A stretch of 64,000 bases of DNA, taken from NCBI GenBank assembly GCA_020252645.1, contig JADCCN010000011.1:1-64000 (forward strand), read 5' to 3'. Made by a program: the position numbers and the translations under genes. The DNA is from Methylobacterium sp. Its GTDB lineage: Bacteria; Pseudomonadota; Alphaproteobacteria; Rhizobiales; Beijerinckiaceae. Position 1 is the stretch's first letter. Every line of letters starts with the position of its first letter. Positions 8,507-17,317 of the stretch are shown one piece after another. The notes under the pieces were generated by a model. The model did not search any database. It was not told the DNA's origin and saw nothing but the letters and a program-made list of their open reading frames with translations.

Positions 8507-8998
8507 TCAGCGCACCAGCAGCGTCACCCAGGCCGCGAGGAACGGGAAGGGCAGGGACACCAATACCCGCAGCAGCACGATTCGCACGGGCATGGACGGG
8601 ATTTCCCACGAGATCATCCGGTTGATCGTGAAGAGCGACCATGCCGTCACATAGGCCATGACCTGCGAAAGATCCGCGCCCGCCTTCAGCGCCGCCGCCC
8701 CGATCGCATAGCCCACCACCGGCCCGCCGGGGGTGAGCGCGCCGGCGAGGCTCGCCAGCGCCGTGCCGAGCAGGCCCGAACTCGGCCCGAACCAGGCGAG
8801 GATCGTTTCCTTCGGCAGGAGATGCGCAAGGAAGCCTGAACCGAGCACGCCGATCGCGAGGCGCGGCAGCAGATGGATGAACTGCGTGCGCGCATCGTTG
8901 AAGCCGTCGGTCAGCAAGGCCGGCGAGCGCCGCCAGGCTGCGAAAGCCAGCCCGGCCGCGATCAGCGTCAGCGCGAGGGTGAAGCCGAAAACGATCAC
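8507..8998 (-). CDS. Predicted permease half-protein B (ArsP/DUF318-like)
   Basis: A 163-residue membrane protein with about four to five hydrophobic helices. It carries TPGGPVVGYAIGAAALKAGA followed by INRMISWEIPSMP. This matches, position for position, the segment FPAGPFTIFPLAAVLMVSGA and INRAVIWEMPFFG of the adjacent upstream gene. Both look like halves of the predicted-permease family (DUF318/ArsP-like), whose full-length members are about 300-350 residues with two such repeats. Its ATG overlaps the upstream stop as ATGA, so the two halves are probably made together and pair in the membrane. The substrate is unknown. Confidence 0.7.
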   Translation of the reverse strand: MIVFGFTLALTLIAAGLAFAAWRRSPALLTDGFNDARTQFIHLLPRLAIGVLGSGFLAHLLPKETILAWFGPSSGLLGTALASLAGALTPGGPVVGYAIGAAALKAGADLSQVMAYVTAWSLFTINRMISWEIPSMPVRIVLLRVLVSLPFPFLAAWVTLLVR

Positions 8999-9576
8999 GC
9001 CTTGCCCTCACCGGGCGGGGGGCGGTTCACGTAGCGGTCGAACAGCGAGGCGCGTGCCGCGAGGCCCAGAAGCACCGGCATCGGCAGCGAGAGCAGGAAG
9101 CGGAACAGCACGAAATCCGCGCCGAAGAACGGCATTTCCCAGATGACCGCCCGGTTGATGCCAAGCAGCAGCCAGCCCGAGATGAAGGCGATCGCCGCCC
9201 CCCGGTCTGCACCGCTCACCATCAGCACGGCAGCCAGCGGGAAGATGGTGAAGGGACCGGCGGGGAAGAGCGTGCCGATGATCGCGGCAATGGCGAGACC
9301 CTTCAGGCCCGAGCCTTCGCCGATGTATCTCTCGATCGTCTCGCGCGCGATCATCAGCCGAATGAGGCCGCCGATGAGGCAACCCAGAGCCACCTTCGGC
9401 AGGATGGTCAGGAAGAGCCAGAAATCCTCGGCGAGAATATGCTGCGACACGGCGATGCCGTCCCGCAAGCTCACCCAGACCATCGAGCCGATGGAGAGGG
9501 TTGCAACAAGGATGAAGCCCCAGTCCAGGGGCTTCCTTTGCACCTTCGGCAGTCCGGGCTGTGTGTCGTCGGGCAA
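8995..9576 (-). CDS. Predicted permease half-protein A (ArsP/DUF318-like)
   Basis: A 193-residue membrane protein with a short charged N-terminus, then helices including WGFILVATLSIGSMVWV. The family-type motif is TLFPAGPFTIFPLAAV followed by GINRAVIWEMP. It is homologous to the downstream half-protein, so the pair reconstitutes a two-repeat permease. It starts only 7 bases after the stop of the DUF533 gene and overlaps the next gene by ATGA, giving a three-gene operon. Confidence 0.7.
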   Translation of the reverse strand: MPDDTQPGLPKVQRKPLDWGFILVATLSIGSMVWVSLRDGIAVSQHILAEDFWLFLTILPKVALGCLIGGLIRLMIARETIERYIGEGSGLKGLAIAAIIGTLFPAGPFTIFPLAAVLMVSGADRGAAIAFISGWLLLGINRAVIWEMPFFGADFVLFRFLLSLPMPVLLGLAARASLFDRYVNRPPPGEGKA

Positions 9577-9583
9577 GTCTCGG

Positions 9584-10432
9584 TCAGGCCTTCACGTTCG
9601 AAGCCGCGGCGTCGATATGCGCGACAAGGCTCGGGTCGAGTCGCAGTTCCCCCGCCAGCGCCTGCAGGAAGGCCTGCTCGTCCGCGGTATCCGGGTCGAT
9701 CGCGAGGCGCGCGGCGGCGTAGACCTGCGCGGCCTCTTCCGGGTTGGTGATGCCCCTGGCGAGCGTCACCGGATCGGCCGGGTTCGCAAATTCGCTCTCG
9801 AGGAACCGGGCGGCTTCGGCCTCGATGCCGGCCGCCTTCAGGTTGCCCACGATCGCATGCCGCTCGGTCTCGTCCACGATGCCGTCCGAGGAGGCGGCGG
9901 CAACCATGGCACGCACGAGGCGCAGGGCCTGCGCGTCGGTGGCCGGGGGCGGGGGGAGCGCCTGGGGCTGCTGGAGATCCTGCGCCACATTCTGGAGGTC
10001 CAGCAGCGGCCGCCCGGCCTGATAATTCTGCAGCGCCTTGTAGGCAAGGCCGCCCACCAGGGCCATGCCGCCCATGCGCGCGGCCGAGCCGGCGATCTTG
10101 CGGCCAGCGCCTGTGCCCAGCAGCACGGCAGCGAGTCCGCCGATGGCGACGCCCGTGGCGATGGGGTTCTTCGCGGCGAGATCCTTGGCGCGGGCCACGA
10201 GATCGGCCGGGTTCTGGCCGGTCGTGCGGCGCAGGAAGTCGCTGGCCTTCTGGGTGGCGCCGGTCTGCTGGTTGATCTCGCTCGCGCCCTGCCGCACGCC
10301 GCCAGTTGCCTGGTTCAGCACCTGCCCGGCCATGCTCGTTACCTGCCCCAGCATGCCGCCGGGCTGTTTCTGTCCACCTCCCTGGCTGCCGGCGGAAACG
10401 AGCGCATCAAGAAGTTTGCGTGCATCGAACAT
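9584..10432 (-). CDS. DUF533/TerB-like inner-membrane protein (YebE family)
   Basis: A 282-residue protein. The N-terminal half is Gly/Gln/Ala-rich and ends in a Gly-rich membrane-type segment (NPIATGVAIGGLAAVLLGTG). The C-terminal half is a TerB-like helical domain with acidic motifs SDGIVDETERHAI and AIDPDTADEQAFL, which in TerB proteins are candidate metal-binding sites. This arrangement matches DUF533 proteins such as Escherichia coli YebE, whose function is poorly known. It is first in a tight operon with the split permease, a link that suggests a shared envelope role. Confidence 0.8.
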   Translation of the reverse strand: MFDARKLLDALVSAGSQGGGQKQPGGMLGQVTSMAGQVLNQATGGVRQGASEINQQTGATQKASDFLRRTTGQNPADLVARAKDLAAKNPIATGVAIGGLAAVLLGTGAGRKIAGSAARMGGMALVGGLAYKALQNYQAGRPLLDLQNVAQDLQQPQALPPPPATDAQALRLVRAMVAAASSDGIVDETERHAIVGNLKAAGIEAEAARFLESEFANPADPVTLARGITNPEEAAQVYAAARLAIDPDTADEQAFLQALAGELRLDPSLVAHIDAAASNVKA

Positions 10433-10550
10433 GGGTCGGGCCTCATGCGGGTTAAGAGCCGGCCCTTTTCCTGGGCCATCCTTCTCCAGATGGGGGCAGT
10501 ATGTGGCGAGGCCGTGACGAAAGCCACGGCCCGCCCGCTGTTCCTGCGCC

Positions 10551-11399
10551 TCAGTCGCGCAGCAATTCGTTGATGCCGGTCTTGGAGCGCGTCTTTTCGT
10601 CCACGGTCTTCATGATGACCGCGCAATAGGTGGAGGGGCCCCAGTTCTCGCCCGGCAGCGGCTTGCCCGGAATGGAGCCGGAGACCACCACCGAATAGGG
10701 CGGCACATAGCCCAAATGCACCTGGCCGGTCTGCCGGTCGATGATCTTGGTCGAGGCCGAAAGGAACACGCCCATGGAGATCACCGAGCCGCGGCCGACG
10801 ATCACGCCTTCCACCACTTCCGAGCGGGCGCCGATGAAGCAATCATCCTCGATGATCGTGGGGTTCGCCTGCAGCGGCTCCAGAACGCCGCCGATGCCGA
10901 CCCCGCCCGAGAGATGCACGTTCTTGCCGATCTGCGCGCAGGAGCCAACCGTCGCCCAGGTATCGACCATCGTGTTGTCATCGACATAGGCGCCGACATT
11001 CACGAAGGAGGGCATCAGCACGACCGACTTGCCGATATAGGCCGAGCGGCGCACCACGCAGCCCGGCACCGCGCGGAAACCGGCCCTGGCGAAGCCGGCG
11101 GCATCCATGCCCAGGAACTTCGAATCCACCTTGTCCCACCAGCCGGCACCACCCGGCGCGCCCGAGATCAGCGCCATGTCGTTGAGGCGGAAGGAGAGCA
11201 GCACCGCCTTCTTCAGCCATTGGTTCACCACCCAGGCGCCCGGGCCTTCCACGTCCAGCCGCCGTTCGGCCACGCGCATCGAGCCGGAATCGAGGGCGGC
11301 GAGCGCCTCCTCCACCGCATCACGCACCTCGCCCTTCGTGGCGGCGCTGATTTCCGCACGCTTTTCCCAGGCGGCATCGATGATGGAAGCGAGAGACAT
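10551..11399 (-). CDS. dapD: 2,3,4,5-tetrahydropyridine-2,6-dicarboxylate N-succinyltransferase
   Basis: A 282-residue DapD. It transfers succinyl from succinyl-CoA to tetrahydrodipicolinate in the succinylase branch of lysine and diaminopimelate synthesis. The N-terminal helical domain ([20 protein letters not shown]) precedes a left-handed beta-helix of hexapeptide repeats. Characteristic segments include [40 protein letters not shown] and [15 protein letters not shown]. The length is typical of the family. The gene stands downstream of the recR/nucleotidase group on the same strand. Confidence 0.96.
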   Translation of the reverse strand: MSLASIIDAAWEKRAEISAATKGEVRDAVEEALAALDSGSMRVAERRLDVEGPGAWVVNQWLKKAVLLSFRLNDMALISGAPGGAGWWDKVDSKFLGMDAAGFARAGFRAVPGCVVRRSAYIGKSVVLMPSFVNVGAYVDDNTMVDTWATVGSCAQIGKNVHLSGGVGIGGVLEPLQANPTIIEDDCFIGARSEVVEGVIVGRGSVISMGVFLSASTKIIDRQTGQVHLGYVPPYSVVVSGSIPGKPLPGENWGPSTYCAVIMKTVDEKTRSKTGINELLRD

Positions 11400-11462
11400 G
11401 GTTTGAGGCCCTGCAACGGTTGGAGAACATTGACGAACTGGTCGCGGAAAGGCGAGGCTGAG

Positions 11463-12212
11463 TCAAGCGACGGGCGTGGCCAGGGCTGCGCGCAATCCAT
11501 CCAGAAAACGCGGGAGATCGGCCGTTACGTGGTCGAAACGGATGCCGAGCGCGCCGGGGCCATGCTCCACGTAGCGCTCCCAGTCTTCCTTGTGGTCCCC
11601 CGCCTCGCCGGGCACCACGAGCACGGTGCGCATGCCGAGTTCCGCCGGCACCTCCAGATTGCGCGGGATGTCCTCGAACATCGCGGCAGAAACCGGCGCG
11701 ATGCCGTATTTGTCGAGAAAGCGCTCATAGGTGCAGCGCGCCGGCTTGGGATTGAAATCCCCGGCCACGATGTCGAAGATCCCGTGGAAATGCCCGTCGA
11801 CACCGAGTTGCCGCAGGGTCTCCTCGGCATGGCGCACGGAACCGTTGGTGAAGACGAATTTCCGGCCGGGCAGGGCCTCGATCGCGCCGCCAAGCCGGGC
11901 ATCCGGCTCCAGCGAGGAACGGTCGATGTCATGCACGAAATCGAGGAAGGAATGCGGGTCGATCCGGTGTTCCTTCATCAGGCCGTTCAGGGTCGTGCCG
12001 TGGATTTGATAATAGTATTTCTGGATCGCGCGGGCCGTGAGCCCATCCACGCCGAGGAGGTCGCCGATGTAATGCGTGATCTTCTGGTCCACCTTCGGCC
12101 AGAGATCGGAATGTGGCGGATAAAGCGTGTTGTCGAGGTCGAAAACCCAGGTTTCGACCGCCTGAAACCGCGCCACGAGCGCGCCGGAAGGGAGGGGAGC
12201 TTCGTGGTGCAT
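11463..12212 (-). CDS. HAD-superfamily pyrimidine 5'-nucleotidase-like hydrolase
   Basis: About 249 residues from the ATG at 12212; an upstream in-frame extension lacks family features. HAD motif I is VFDLDNTLYPP, motif II VFTNGS, and the late acidic motif MFEDIPRNL. These match the family of pyrimidine 5'-nucleotidases (fungal SDT1 type) common next to dapD in alphaproteobacteria. It would remove phosphate from pyrimidine or related nucleoside monophosphates in the cytoplasm. It lies 63 bases upstream of dapD. Confidence 0.85.
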   Translation of the reverse strand: MHHEAPLPSGALVARFQAVETWVFDLDNTLYPPHSDLWPKVDQKITHYIGDLLGVDGLTARAIQKYYYQIHGTTLNGLMKEHRIDPHSFLDFVHDIDRSSLEPDARLGGAIEALPGRKFVFTNGSVRHAEETLRQLGVDGHFHGIFDIVAGDFNPKPARCTYERFLDKYGIAPVSAAMFEDIPRNLEVPAELGMRTVLVVPGEAGDHKEDWERYVEHGPGALGIRFDHVTADLPRFLDGLRAALATPVA

Positions 12213-12303
12213 GGGGCCTGTTGCGGGAACCGGGGCGGTCGAATCGGCAGGAATGGGACGAAGATAGGGTGAACAACCCTTTCCGCCAATCACCGCAGGC
12301 AAG

Positions 12304-12909
12304 TCAAAGCGCGGTGCGGCTCAGGAGGGCTGCGGAAAGCGTGCCTTCGTCGAGATAATCGAGTTCGCCGCCCACCGGCACGCCATGCGCGAGGCGCGTG
12401 ACCTTCACATTCGCCTCAGCCAGCATGTCGGTGATGTAATGCGCCGTGGTCTGGCCCTCGACCGTCGCGTTCAGCGCGAGGATCACCTCGCGCACCTCGC
12501 CGGATGTCGCGCGATCCAGCAGCTTGCCGAGCGCGAGATCCTCAGGCCCGGTGCCATCGATCGGCGAGAGCGTTCCGCCGAGCACATGAAAGGCCGCGCG
12601 CAAGGCGCCGGCGCGCTCCAGCGCCCAGAGATCGCCGACACTCTCGACCACCATCAGGATCGATCGATCGCGGCGCGGATCGCGGCAGATCGAGCAGGGG
12701 TCGGAGGTGTCGAGATTGCCGCATTCCGAGCAGGTCACGATGCGCTCGCCCGCAACCTGCATGGCCTGCGCCAGCGGCAGCAGCAGATCCTCGCGCTTGC
12801 GCATCAGATGCAGCACGGCGCGCCGGGCCGAGCGCGGCCCGAGCCCCGGCAGGCGCGCCAGGAGCTGGATGAGGCGCTCGATTTCCGGGCCGGCAAGGGC
12901 TTGGGGCAA
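12304..12909 (-). CDS. recR: Recombination mediator RecR
   Basis: A 201-residue RecR, which works with RecF/RecO to load RecA on gapped DNA. The N-terminal helix-hairpin-helix is [21 protein letters not shown] four-Cys zinc module ([16 protein letters not shown]) and a Toprim domain ([16 protein letters not shown] ... [13 protein letters not shown]) follow. The best start is TTG 12909, placed two bases after the stop of the upstream AT-rich gene, with GGAGA eight to nine bases before it. The usual ATG start seems to have been replaced at the junction with that gene. recR normally follows ybaB directly. Confidence 0.95.
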   Translation of the reverse strand: MPQALAGPEIERLIQLLARLPGLGPRSARRAVLHLMRKREDLLLPLAQAMQVAGERIVTCSECGNLDTSDPCSICRDPRRDRSILMVVESVGDLWALERAGALRAAFHVLGGTLSPIDGTGPEDLALGKLLDRATSGEVREVILALNATVEGQTTAHYITDMLAEANVKVTRLAHGVPVGGELDYLDEGTLSAALLSRTAL

Positions 12910-12911
12910 GT

Positions 12912-13448
12912 CTATGTCTCCAGTTTTTTCTTAAAATCATGAATTAAGACAGTATGATTTTTTAGGTCCAAAATAAATGACTTCATGTCATTATATGATT
13001 GTGCAGCTTGGTTTTGTTTTTGCTGCAGAGCTTGCGGATCATTTTCTTGAAGAATCGTCCTTTCGATTTCTTCTTTTCGTATGTGGGCTGATTTTGCTCG
13101 TTGAGCATCGTAAAAACAATCAAAGAAGAAATTTCTAATTTTTTTCCTTATTAATTTGTCCTTTATGAAAATGAAGCCATCTGAATGCTTGTTTATTAAA
13201 TCAGTTGTTACGTGAATTTGATCAATGTGCTGAAATGAAATTATGTGTCTATCATCAAATATTCGAGCTAATTGCTCAATATGCTCACTCATTAAATCGA
13301 TTTGCTCAATGTAAAATGTATTGTACATTTTTGATTGATCGGCATTTTTTATGTCGCTCTGCCACTTGATGGAAAAGTAACTTCCAACAAGTGACAAAAT
13401 ACCACCGACAGCGGTTCCAATCAGCGACGACAGAATATCGATAGACAT
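12912..13448 (-). CDS. AT-rich gene of unknown function, N-terminal membrane anchor, between ybaB and recR
   Basis: I do not recognise this 178-residue protein. Residues about 5-28 ([20 protein letters not shown]) form one membrane helix. The rest is charged, helical and Lys/Gln/Asn-rich, with a likely coiled coil near [20 protein letters not shown]-type sequence at about 135-155. Base composition is strikingly different: two 60-base blocks counted by eye (12961-13020 and 13261-13320) are 30-32% G+C, against 75% at 12841-12900 in recR. Start ATG 13448 has GTGGGGGATAT before it. It sits 16 bases after ybaB and its stop is two bases before the recR start, so it appears inserted cleanly into a conserved operon. 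Transfer is inferred. Confidence 0.75.
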   Translation of the reverse strand: MSIDILSSLIGTAVGGILSLVGSYFSIKWQSDIKNADQSKMYNTFYIEQIDLMSEHIEQLARIFDDRHIISFQHIDQIHVTTDLINKHSDGFIFIKDKLIRKKIRNFFFDCFYDAQRAKSAHIRKEEIERTILQENDPQALQQKQNQAAQSYNDMKSFILDLKNHTVLIHDFKKKLET

Positions 13449-13464
13449 ATATCCCCCACTCTAC

Positions 13465-13788
13465 TCAGAACGGCAGCTTGAAGCCGGGCGGCATCGGCAA
13501 CCCGCCGGTCAGCGCCTGCATCTTCTCGGCGATCACGCTTTCGGTTTTGACGCGCGCGTCGGCATGGGCTGCGAGCAGCAGGTCTTCCACCATCTCGCGA
13601 TCCTCGGGTTTCAAGAGCTCGGGGTCGATCGACACCGCCTTCAGCGCGCCCTTGGCGGTGAGCGTCACCTTCACGAGGCCCGCGCCGGATTGCCCTTCGA
13701 CGAGCGTGTCGTCGAGTTCGGCCTGCATCGCCTCCATCCTGGCCTTCAGGCCGGCCATTTCCTTCATCATGCCCATGATGTCGCGCAT
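13465..13788 (-). CDS. ybaB: YbaB/EbfC-family nucleoid-associated protein
   Basis: A 107-residue small DNA-binding protein of the YbaB/EbfC family. It opens MRDIMGMMKEMAGLKARMEA and continues with DDTLVEGQSGAGLVKVTLTA and a C-terminal Pro-rich tail (GGLPMPPGFKLPF). Family members bind DNA as tweezers-like dimers and are almost always encoded between dnaX and recR, as here (25 bases after dnaX). The normal recR neighbour is displaced by the AT-rich gene. Confidence 0.95.
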   Translation of the reverse strand: MRDIMGMMKEMAGLKARMEAMQAELDDTLVEGQSGAGLVKVTLTAKGALKAVSIDPELLKPEDREMVEDLLLAAHADARVKTESVIAEKMQALTGGLPMPPGFKLPF

Positions 13789-13813
13789 GGTTCACTCCTG
13801 CTGGGCGAGCCGA

Positions 13814-15628
13814 TCAGAGATCGTCGTCGCTGAATTCGAGATCGGTGAAATCCGTTGGCTCGTCGGTTTCGGTCGGCGCGGCCTCGGCGGCGGGCGTTGC
13901 GCGGGCTTCCTCGATCTGCACGATCTCGGCGCCCGGGAAATGCTTCAGGATCGCCTGGATGGCGGGCTTGTTGCGCACGCCGCGCCGCTCCTCCGCGCGC
14001 TTCTCCTCGGCGATTTCATGCAAGGTCGGCGGCAGCGGGCCGGGCGGCGCGTCGACCACCGTCACGCCCCAGCGATGACCGGTCCAACCCAGGAGCGCGC
14101 GCAGCAGGCGATTGGGCAGGTCCACCTCGCCATGCGGTTCGAGGATGAACTCGATCCGCCCGGGCTCGAAACGCATCAGGCGCACGTCACGGGTCAGCGC
14201 CAGTTGCAGGCGGATGTCGCGGTTGGCTTCCGCAAGCGCTGCGACTGCCGCAAAGCTCTGCGGCAGATTGGCGGGAATGGTCTGCGGTTCCGCGCGCATC
14301 GCCGCGCGCGGCATGTCCCCGCCGCCGGCGACCATGCGCGGCGCACCGGGATCGCCCATCGCCGGCGCGCTGGCGCGGGGCGCGTGAGCCGCACCGCCCG
14401 GCGGCAGGCCACCCCCGGCAGGAGCGCTGATATTGCCATTGCGCAAGTCGCGGATGATCTCGGCCGGCCCCGGCAGATCGGCGGCATAGGCGAGCCGGAT
14501 CAGCACCATTTCCGCCGCGATGCGGGGACGCGAGGCGGATTGCACCTCCTGCAGGCCCTTGAGCAGGATCTGCCATGCCATCGTCAGCGGTCGGATGGTG
14601 AGCGCCGCCGCGAAGGCCGCACCGCGCTCGCGCTCGCCGGGGGAGAGTGCCGCGTCCTTGCGGCTCTCCGGCGTGAGTTTCAGCCGCGTCACAACATGCA
14701 CGAATTCGGCGAGGTCGGTGAGGATCGCCACCGGGTCGGCGCCCGAATCATACTGGCTTTCGAATTCGGTCAGCGCGCGGGCGATATCGCCCTTCATCAC
14801 CGCCTCGAAGAGGTCGATGACGCGGCTGCGATCCGCAAGGCCGAGCGAGGCGCGCATGGCTTCCGCCTCGACATTCCCGCCGCCATGGGCGATCGCCTGA
14901 TCCATCAGCGAGAGCGCATCGCGCATCGAGCCTTCGGAGGCGCGCGCGATGAGGCCCAGGGCCTCGCGCTCGATCTGCACCCGCTCCTTTCCGGCGATGC
15001 CCGCGAGATAGTCGATCATCTCCTCGGCTTCGATCCGGCGCAGATCGAAGCGCTGGCAGCGCGACAGCACGGTCACCGGCACTTTCCGGATCTCGGTGGT
15101 CGCGAACAGGAATTTCACATGCGGCGGCGGCTCTTCCAGCGTCTTCAGCAGGCCGTTGAAGGCGGCCGTGGAGAGCATGTGCACTTCGTCGATGATGTAG
15201 ACCTTCGTGCGCGCGTAAACCGGCTTGTAGCGCGCGGCCTCGATGATCTCGCGCACGTTGGAAATCGAGGTATTGGAAGCCGCGTCCATCTCGATCACGT
15301 CGACATGCCGGCTTTCCATGATGGCCTCGCAATGGAGGCCGAGGGTCGGCATGTCGATCTGCGGGGTCTTCACGCTTTCGGTTTCGTAGTTCAGCGCGCG
15401 GGCGAGAATGCGCGCGGTGGTCGTCTTGCCGACACCGCGCACGCCCGTGAAGATATAGGCCTGATGGATGCGATTCGTGGAAAAGGCGTTGCGCAGGGTG
15501 CGCACCATCGCGCCCTGGCCGATCAGGTCCTCGAAGCTCTGCGGGCGATATTTGCGGGCGAGAACACGATAGGCACCGCCCTGTTCGGAACCGGGAAGGT
15601 CGGAGATCGGAAGATCGGATTTGGCCAT
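13814..15628 (-). CDS. dnaX: DNA polymerase III subunit gamma/tau
   Basis: A 604-residue clamp-loader ATPase. Walker A GVRGVGKTT is at about 62-70, DEVHMLSTAAFN is the Walker B/DExH-like region, and the sensor region LFATTEIRKVPVTVLSRCQR follows. Most cysteines of the usual zinc module are absent in the segment between ALNYE and HVDVIEMD, where only one Cys remains, as I recall for Hyphomicrobiales. The Pro-rich linker and tau C-terminus are present. ATG 15628 is chosen: it has CGGAGGGAGGGATC upstream, and extending further would run into the SRP RNA gene. No clear frameshift slippery site for gamma was found by eye. Confidence 0.95.
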   Translation of the reverse strand: MAKSDLPISDLPGSEQGGAYRVLARKYRPQSFEDLIGQGAMVRTLRNAFSTNRIHQAYIFTGVRGVGKTTTARILARALNYETESVKTPQIDMPTLGLHCEAIMESRHVDVIEMDAASNTSISNVREIIEAARYKPVYARTKVYIIDEVHMLSTAAFNGLLKTLEEPPPHVKFLFATTEIRKVPVTVLSRCQRFDLRRIEAEEMIDYLAGIAGKERVQIEREALGLIARASEGSMRDALSLMDQAIAHGGGNVEAEAMRASLGLADRSRVIDLFEAVMKGDIARALTEFESQYDSGADPVAILTDLAEFVHVVTRLKLTPESRKDAALSPGERERGAAFAAALTIRPLTMAWQILLKGLQEVQSASRPRIAAEMVLIRLAYAADLPGPAEIIRDLRNGNISAPAGGGLPPGGAAHAPRASAPAMGDPGAPRMVAGGGDMPRAAMRAEPQTIPANLPQSFAAVAALAEANRDIRLQLALTRDVRLMRFEPGRIEFILEPHGEVDLPNRLLRALLGWTGHRWGVTVVDAPPGPLPPTLHEIAEEKRAEERRGVRNKPAIQAILKHFPGAEIVQIEEARATPAAEAAPTETDEPTDFTDLEFSDDDL

Positions 15629-15717
15629 GATCCCTCCCTCCGTGCCGCTCGCGCTGTCCCAGCCCAAAACCCGCCCGCCGTTCAACATACTGGCCTTCTC
15701 GGCCCGGCAAGGGAAGG

Positions 15718-15817
15718 GGTGGGAGGCTGGACAATAACCCGCTCGGTCTCGTTGGGGCTGCTTCCTTCCGGACCTGACCCGGTTGGCGAGGGATGCGTCC
15801 ACCGCCAACCTCCCGCC
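15718..15817 (-). ncRNA. ffs: Signal recognition particle RNA (4.5S RNA)
   Basis: On the minus strand the apical domain reads GGTCAGGTCCGGAAGGAAGC, the hallmark tetraloop and asymmetric loop that bind Ffh. The ends pair: GCGGGAGGTTGG near 15817 with CCAGCCTCCC near 15730-15721. About 100 bases is the normal size of a bacterial SRP RNA. Its place between dnaX and a HIT gene is the common alphaproteobacterial location. It guides membrane-protein ribosomes to FtsY. End positions are estimated to within a few bases. Confidence 0.93.
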
Positions 15818-15935
15818 CGTTATATGGGCGATCTCGCAGCCGAAAACAAGCGAGGCCGAGGCGATCCGATGCGCGTTTTCCCGCTCGCCAGCCGCCCCGG
15901 CAAGGCGCTAGAACGGGGCCAGCAAAGGGGGATGC

Positions 15936-16361
15936 ATGACTCGCGAACAGGGATTTCAACTCAACGCGCGGCTCGAGGCCGATGCTTACGAGATCGGCGA
16001 CCTGCCGCTCTGCCGCGTGCTCCTCATGGATGATGCGCGCTACCCCTGGCTCATCCTCGTGCCCCGCCGGCCGGATGTGGCCGAGTTCATCGACCTTCCC
16101 GTTGAAGAGCGTCTGGAGCTGATGGAGGAAATCGCGCTGGCGCAGATGGTGGTCCGCGATGTCTCGAAACCCGACAAGATCAATGTCGGCGCGCTCGGCA
16201 ATGTGGTGCGCCAGCTTCACGTGCATGTCATCGCGCGCTTCGTGTCGGACGAGGCCTGGCCCGGCCCGGTCTGGGGCAAGGGCGAGCGCGTGCCTTACCC
16301 GCCGCACATGGTCGGCCCGCTGATCGACCGTTTCGAGAAGGCGCTGGGACTTTCCGCATGA
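15936..16361 (+). CDS. HIT-family protein
   Basis: A 141-residue histidine-triad-fold protein. The core ALGNVVRQLHVHVIARF (residues 86-102) contains H95-x-H97, and the N-terminal half carries YPWLILVPRR. HIT proteins hydrolyse or transfer nucleotide phosphoramidates or dinucleoside polyphosphates in the cytoplasm; the exact substrate here is unknown. The start ATG 15936 follows AAAGGGGGATGC. The stop overlaps the nudC start as ATGA, so the two are co-translated. Confidence 0.9.
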   Translation: MTREQGFQLNARLEADAYEIGDLPLCRVLLMDDARYPWLILVPRRPDVAEFIDLPVEERLELMEEIALAQMVVRDVSKPDKINVGALGNVVRQLHVHVIARFVSDEAWPGPVWGKGERVPYPPHMVGPLIDRFEKALGLSA

Positions 16362-17314
16362 GTGATTTCGACTGGCCCCTCCTGCAGGAGGGCGCCCCTC
16401 CCCGCACCCTCGGCTTTGCCCATGCGACGCTGGACCGTGCCGCGCATCTCAGGAGCCGGGCAGAGGAACTGGCGGCGCTGGAAGCAAAGCCCGAAGCGCG
16501 CTTTTTCGCCTTCTGCGGCGATTCCGTGGTGCTCGCGAAACGGGGCGAGGCGCTCGATGCCCTCTTCGACGCGGGTGAATTGCCGGCGGCGGATTTCCAT
16601 CGCGAGCGGATTTTCCTCGGCATCGAGAAGGGCTCCCCCCGTTTCGCGCAGTTCATCGATCCCGCGATCGAGGAAGTTCTGAAAGCCGAGGCGGGCCTCG
16701 TGCTGATGGGCGTGCGGCAGGTGGCGGTGGAGCGACCGGTTTCGGATGCTGATCTCGGTGCCATGGCCGAGGGCAAGGCGCTCACGCTCTGGCACTGGAA
16801 GCATCGCTTCTGTTCCAATTGCGGAGCCCCCACCGCGCTCACGCAGGGCGGCTGGCGGCGGGATTGCGCGGCCTGCGGCACGCAGCATTTCCCGCGAACC
16901 GATCCCGTTGTCATCATGCTGATCGTCGATGGGGATCGCTGCGTGCTCGGCCGGCAGGCGCGCTTTGTCGCGAACACCTATTCCACGCTCGCGGGCTTCG
17001 TGGAGCCGGGCGAGACCATCGAGGCCGCCGTGCGCCGCGAATGCAAGGAGGAGGCGGGGCTCGATATCGGCCGCGTCCGCGTGGTGCTGAACCAGCCCTG
17101 GCCACTCCCCATGTCGCTGATGATCGGCGCCGTGGCGGAGGCGAGAAGCTTCGATATCGTCAAGGACGAGGACGAACTGGAGGAATGCCGCTGGTTCTCC
17201 AGCAACGAGGTATTGGCCATGCTCGAAAAGCGCCATCCCGATGGCCTGATGGTGCCGCCGCGTCTGGCGATCGCCAATCATCTCATCCGGATGTTCGTGG
17301 GGCTCGGCGACTGA
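16358..17314 (+). CDS. nudC: NAD(+)/NADH pyrophosphatase NudC (Nudix hydrolase)
   Basis: A 318-residue protein with an N-terminal NudC-type domain, then a zinc ribbon C152-x2-C155...C170-x2-C173 (FCSNCG, CAACGTQHFPRTDP). The Nudix box GFVEPGETIEAAVRRECKEE begins at about 213. The SQPWPFPxS motif characteristic of NADH pyrophosphatases appears as NQPWPLPMSLM. The enzyme cleaves NADH/NAD to NMN(H) and AMP and can decap NAD-capped RNA. The stop is 3 bases from the convergent pheA stop. Confidence 0.93.
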   Translation: MSDFDWPLLQEGAPPRTLGFAHATLDRAAHLRSRAEELAALEAKPEARFFAFCGDSVVLAKRGEALDALFDAGELPAADFHRERIFLGIEKGSPRFAQFIDPAIEEVLKAEAGLVLMGVRQVAVERPVSDADLGAMAEGKALTLWHWKHRFCSNCGAPTALTQGGWRRDCAACGTQHFPRTDPVVIMLIVDGDRCVLGRQARFVANTYSTLAGFVEPGETIEAAVRRECKEEAGLDIGRVRVVLNQPWPLPMSLMIGAVAEARSFDIVKDEDELEECRWFSSNEVLAMLEKRHPDGLMVPPRLAIANHLIRMFVGLGD

Positions 17315-17317
17315 CGC

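Noticed and set aside
13814-15628. Programmed frameshift making a gamma form of DnaX
   Set aside because: No A-rich slippery heptamer followed by a stop was seen at the expected place; it cannot be excluded without computation.
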